Origin: Planctomicrobium sp.
GTDB lineage: Bacteria; Planctomycetota; Planctomycetia; Planctomycetales; Planctomycetaceae
NCBI GenBank assembly: GCA_029259835.1
Contig: JAJDEL010000645.1
Location: forward strand, 1-7,566
Length of the DNA: 7,566 bases
Direction of reading: 5' to 3'
The position numbers and the translations under genes were made by a program. Under the pieces are notes generated by a model that made no database searches, was not told the DNA's origin, and saw only the letters and a program-made list of their open reading frames with translations. Positions within the stretch are counted from its first letter, which is position 1. Each line of letters opens with the position of its first letter. Below, piece by piece: positions 6,527 to 7,566 of the stretch.

Positions 6527-7207
6527 ATGAGAAAAATAGCAATCATCGGCTTGGGAAGATTCGGAATGACTCTAGCGCGGAACCTTGCGGAAAGCGGAGT
6601 TCAGGTCATTGCGATCGATCGAGATGGAAAACGAGTCAACGAAGTCAAAGACGATGTCGACATCGCTGTTCGACTCAACAGCACCGATCAGGCTGCATTG
6701 CTCAGTCAAGATTTCGATAAAGTCGATGCTTGTGTGGTTGCGATAGGTGAACATTTTGAATCGGCGTTATTGACGACTGTCATCGCGAAACAGATGGGCG
6801 TCCCAGAAATCGTCTGTCGCGCTCAATCAGAATTTCATGCAGAAATCTTTCGCAAAATTGGTGCAGACCGAGTGATTCAACCAGAACATCAGGCCGGAGC
6901 GAGCCTCGCTCGTCAACTCTCGAATCCGCAACTGGTCGATTTCATCCAGCTCGCCGATGGGTTCACACTTCTAGAATTACGCACGCCGAAGTCGTTTCAA
7001 GGGAAAACGATTCGAGAACTCGCACTGCGTAACGAACATAACGTCAACCTCATCGTGATTCGTCGAGAACAACCTCAGACTGAAGAGAGCGAAGAACCTC
7101 CAGTCGTTGAAACAATGTTCCCCCATCCTGACGATCATCTGGGTGAGAATGATGTTCTCGTCGTCGTCGGCAGCGACGACGCCCTTGCACGACTGCCAAG
7201 GGAGTAA
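6527..7207 (+). CDS. ktrA: KtrA/TrkA-type RCK regulatory subunit of potassium uptake
   Basis: The 226-residue cytoplasmic protein forms, in known systems, an octameric ring on the membrane face of KtrB and gates it in response to nucleotides. The N-terminal Rossmann (RCK_N) domain shows the glycine motif GLGRFG (8-13), acidic D31 at the end of the second strand (IAIDRD), and CRAQ (97-100) and QPE (118-120) around the ligand pocket. The RCK_C domain begins near 140 (FTLLELRTPKSFQGKTIREL) and ends with NDVLVVVGSDD (208-218). Between IRR (178-180) and FPHPDD (198-203) lies an extra stretch rich in Glu, Gln and Pro, which looks like an insertion relative to typical KtrA. The length fits single-RCK KtrA rather than the double-RCK E. 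coli TrkA (about 458 residues). It lies 87 bases after ktrB on the same strand and is probably co-transcribed. Confidence 0.92.
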   Translation: MRKIAIIGLGRFGMTLARNLAESGVQVIAIDRDGKRVNEVKDDVDIAVRLNSTDQAALLSQDFDKVDACVVAIGEHFESALLTTVIAKQMGVPEIVCRAQSEFHAEIFRKIGADRVIQPEHQAGASLARQLSNPQLVDFIQLADGFTLLELRTPKSFQGKTIRELALRNEHNVNLIVIRREQPQTEESEEPPVVETMFPHPDDHLGENDVLVVVGSDDALARLPRE

Positions 7208-7430
7208 CCTGCGCGGCTCTGATGGCATTGCCAAAGAAATGCGCCCACCGGGGCCGCTCGGGAAAGGGACCAGGGATTGAGGGGCAAGTGAGTGCGGTTA
7301 CGGATCAGCAGTTCCTACAGAGAAACCGACACCAGCCAGGGCAGCCCTCATTAACCTCTTATTCTTTAATCTTACGCTCTTCTGCTTAGCAGCTATCACA
7401 AAGCACATTCAAAGGTTCTCCCTAACCACT
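7208..7430. other. Intergenic region without a supported gene
   Basis: No coding frame with recognisable protein features was found. A small hairpin, AGGG/CCCT with a CAG loop at 7338-7348, is followed about ten bases later by T-rich sequence (7359-7373). This could be a weak ktrA terminator, but the stem is short and the T-run is neither adjacent nor continuous. CGGTT (7295-7299) and AACCG (7324-7328) could pair at longer range. No known riboswitch or RNA gene was recognised. Confidence 0.4.
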
Positions 7431-7562
7431 GAAAACGTGTTTGAAATACCTGAGCCGAACGCGCTAGCGTCGGGCAATTCGCGAGAAAACGTGACTCCCT
7501 CAAGGCCCGTAGCTAACGCCATCGACTCATAAGTTGACCGAAAGTCAATTTCAAAACACGTT
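7431..7562. repeat. Imperfect inverted-repeat element with nested CTAGCG-type motifs
   Basis: Outer arms: AACGTGTTTGAAAT (7434-7447) matches the reverse complement of 7548-7562 except for one extra T. Inner arms: GCTAGCGTCGGGC (7463-7475) matches the reverse complement of 7505-7517 at 10 of 13 bases. The left half folds into a hairpin, CCGA(A)CGC at 7455-7462 with GCGTCGG at 7467-7473 around GCTA. The right half holds TTGAC/GTCAA (7534-7538 with 7544-7548). GAAAACGTG occurs at 7431 and again at 7485. The arms are roughly centred on 7490-7498. This looks like a REP- or MITE-like intergenic element; similar CTAGCG/TTAGC motifs recur, from memory, in planctomycete intergenic DNA. The right end is close to the window edge, so its full extent is uncertain. 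Confidence 0.55.
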
Positions 7563-7566
7563 CTGA

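Noticed and set aside
7338..7373. Intrinsic terminator for ktrA
   Set aside because: The stem is only four base pairs and the T-rich stretch is neither adjacent nor continuous; kept only as a remark in the intergenic entry.
7409..7566. Minus-strand frame open from the right edge to a TGA at 7409-7411
   Set aside because: It runs straight through the inverted-repeat element and shows no protein features. It could in principle be the 3' end of a gene beyond the window, but nothing supports this.

Overview
The window looks like a chromosomal piece of a planctomycete (phylum Planctomycetota, probably Planctomycetales). This is inferred from three things. The protein styles are typical: a zinc-ribbon protein with a Lys/Pro/Ala linker and one membrane helix, and a lipoprotein cytochrome with a Pro/Thr linker. 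There is a methanofuran-type C1 cofactor gene pair in an otherwise bacterial context, and planctomycetes are among the few bacteria known to carry tetrahydromethanopterin/methanofuran-linked C1 genes. The right end holds a CTAGCG-type palindromic intergenic repeat. GC content looks moderate (about half). No RNA genes, CRISPR array, transposase or phage gene was seen.

Layout. Positions 1-934 (minus strand) hold most of a membrane protein with two predicted cytoplasmic zinc ribbons and an unusual Cys/Asp-rich segment just outside the membrane; its 3' end lies beyond the window. A divergent intergenic region follows. Everything else runs on the plus strand: a lipoprotein with a C-terminal cytochrome c'-like CxxCH heme site (1217-2320), an ATP-grasp ligase of the MfnD type (2446-3492), an overlapping ASKHA/hydantoinase-like protein of the MfnF type (3473-4486), a TrkH/KtrB potassium-translocating subunit (4580-6439) and its single-RCK regulatory partner KtrA/TrkA (6527-7207). 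The last 359 bases have no supported gene but contain an imperfect inverted-repeat element at about 7431-7562.

How the genes work together. The 20-base overlap of the MfnD-like and MfnF-like genes, with a TTG start preceded by GGAG, suggests translational coupling. Both belong to the pathway that builds methanofuran-type formyl carriers for H4MPT-linked formaldehyde oxidation. The KtrB/KtrA pair forms a complete cation (K+) uptake system. No specific link between the cytochrome, the cofactor genes and the transporter can be read from the sequence beyond shared orientation. Several starts were moved downstream from the longest open frame (cytochrome to 1217, MfnD-like to 2446, KtrB to 4580) because the conserved N-terminal features begin there.
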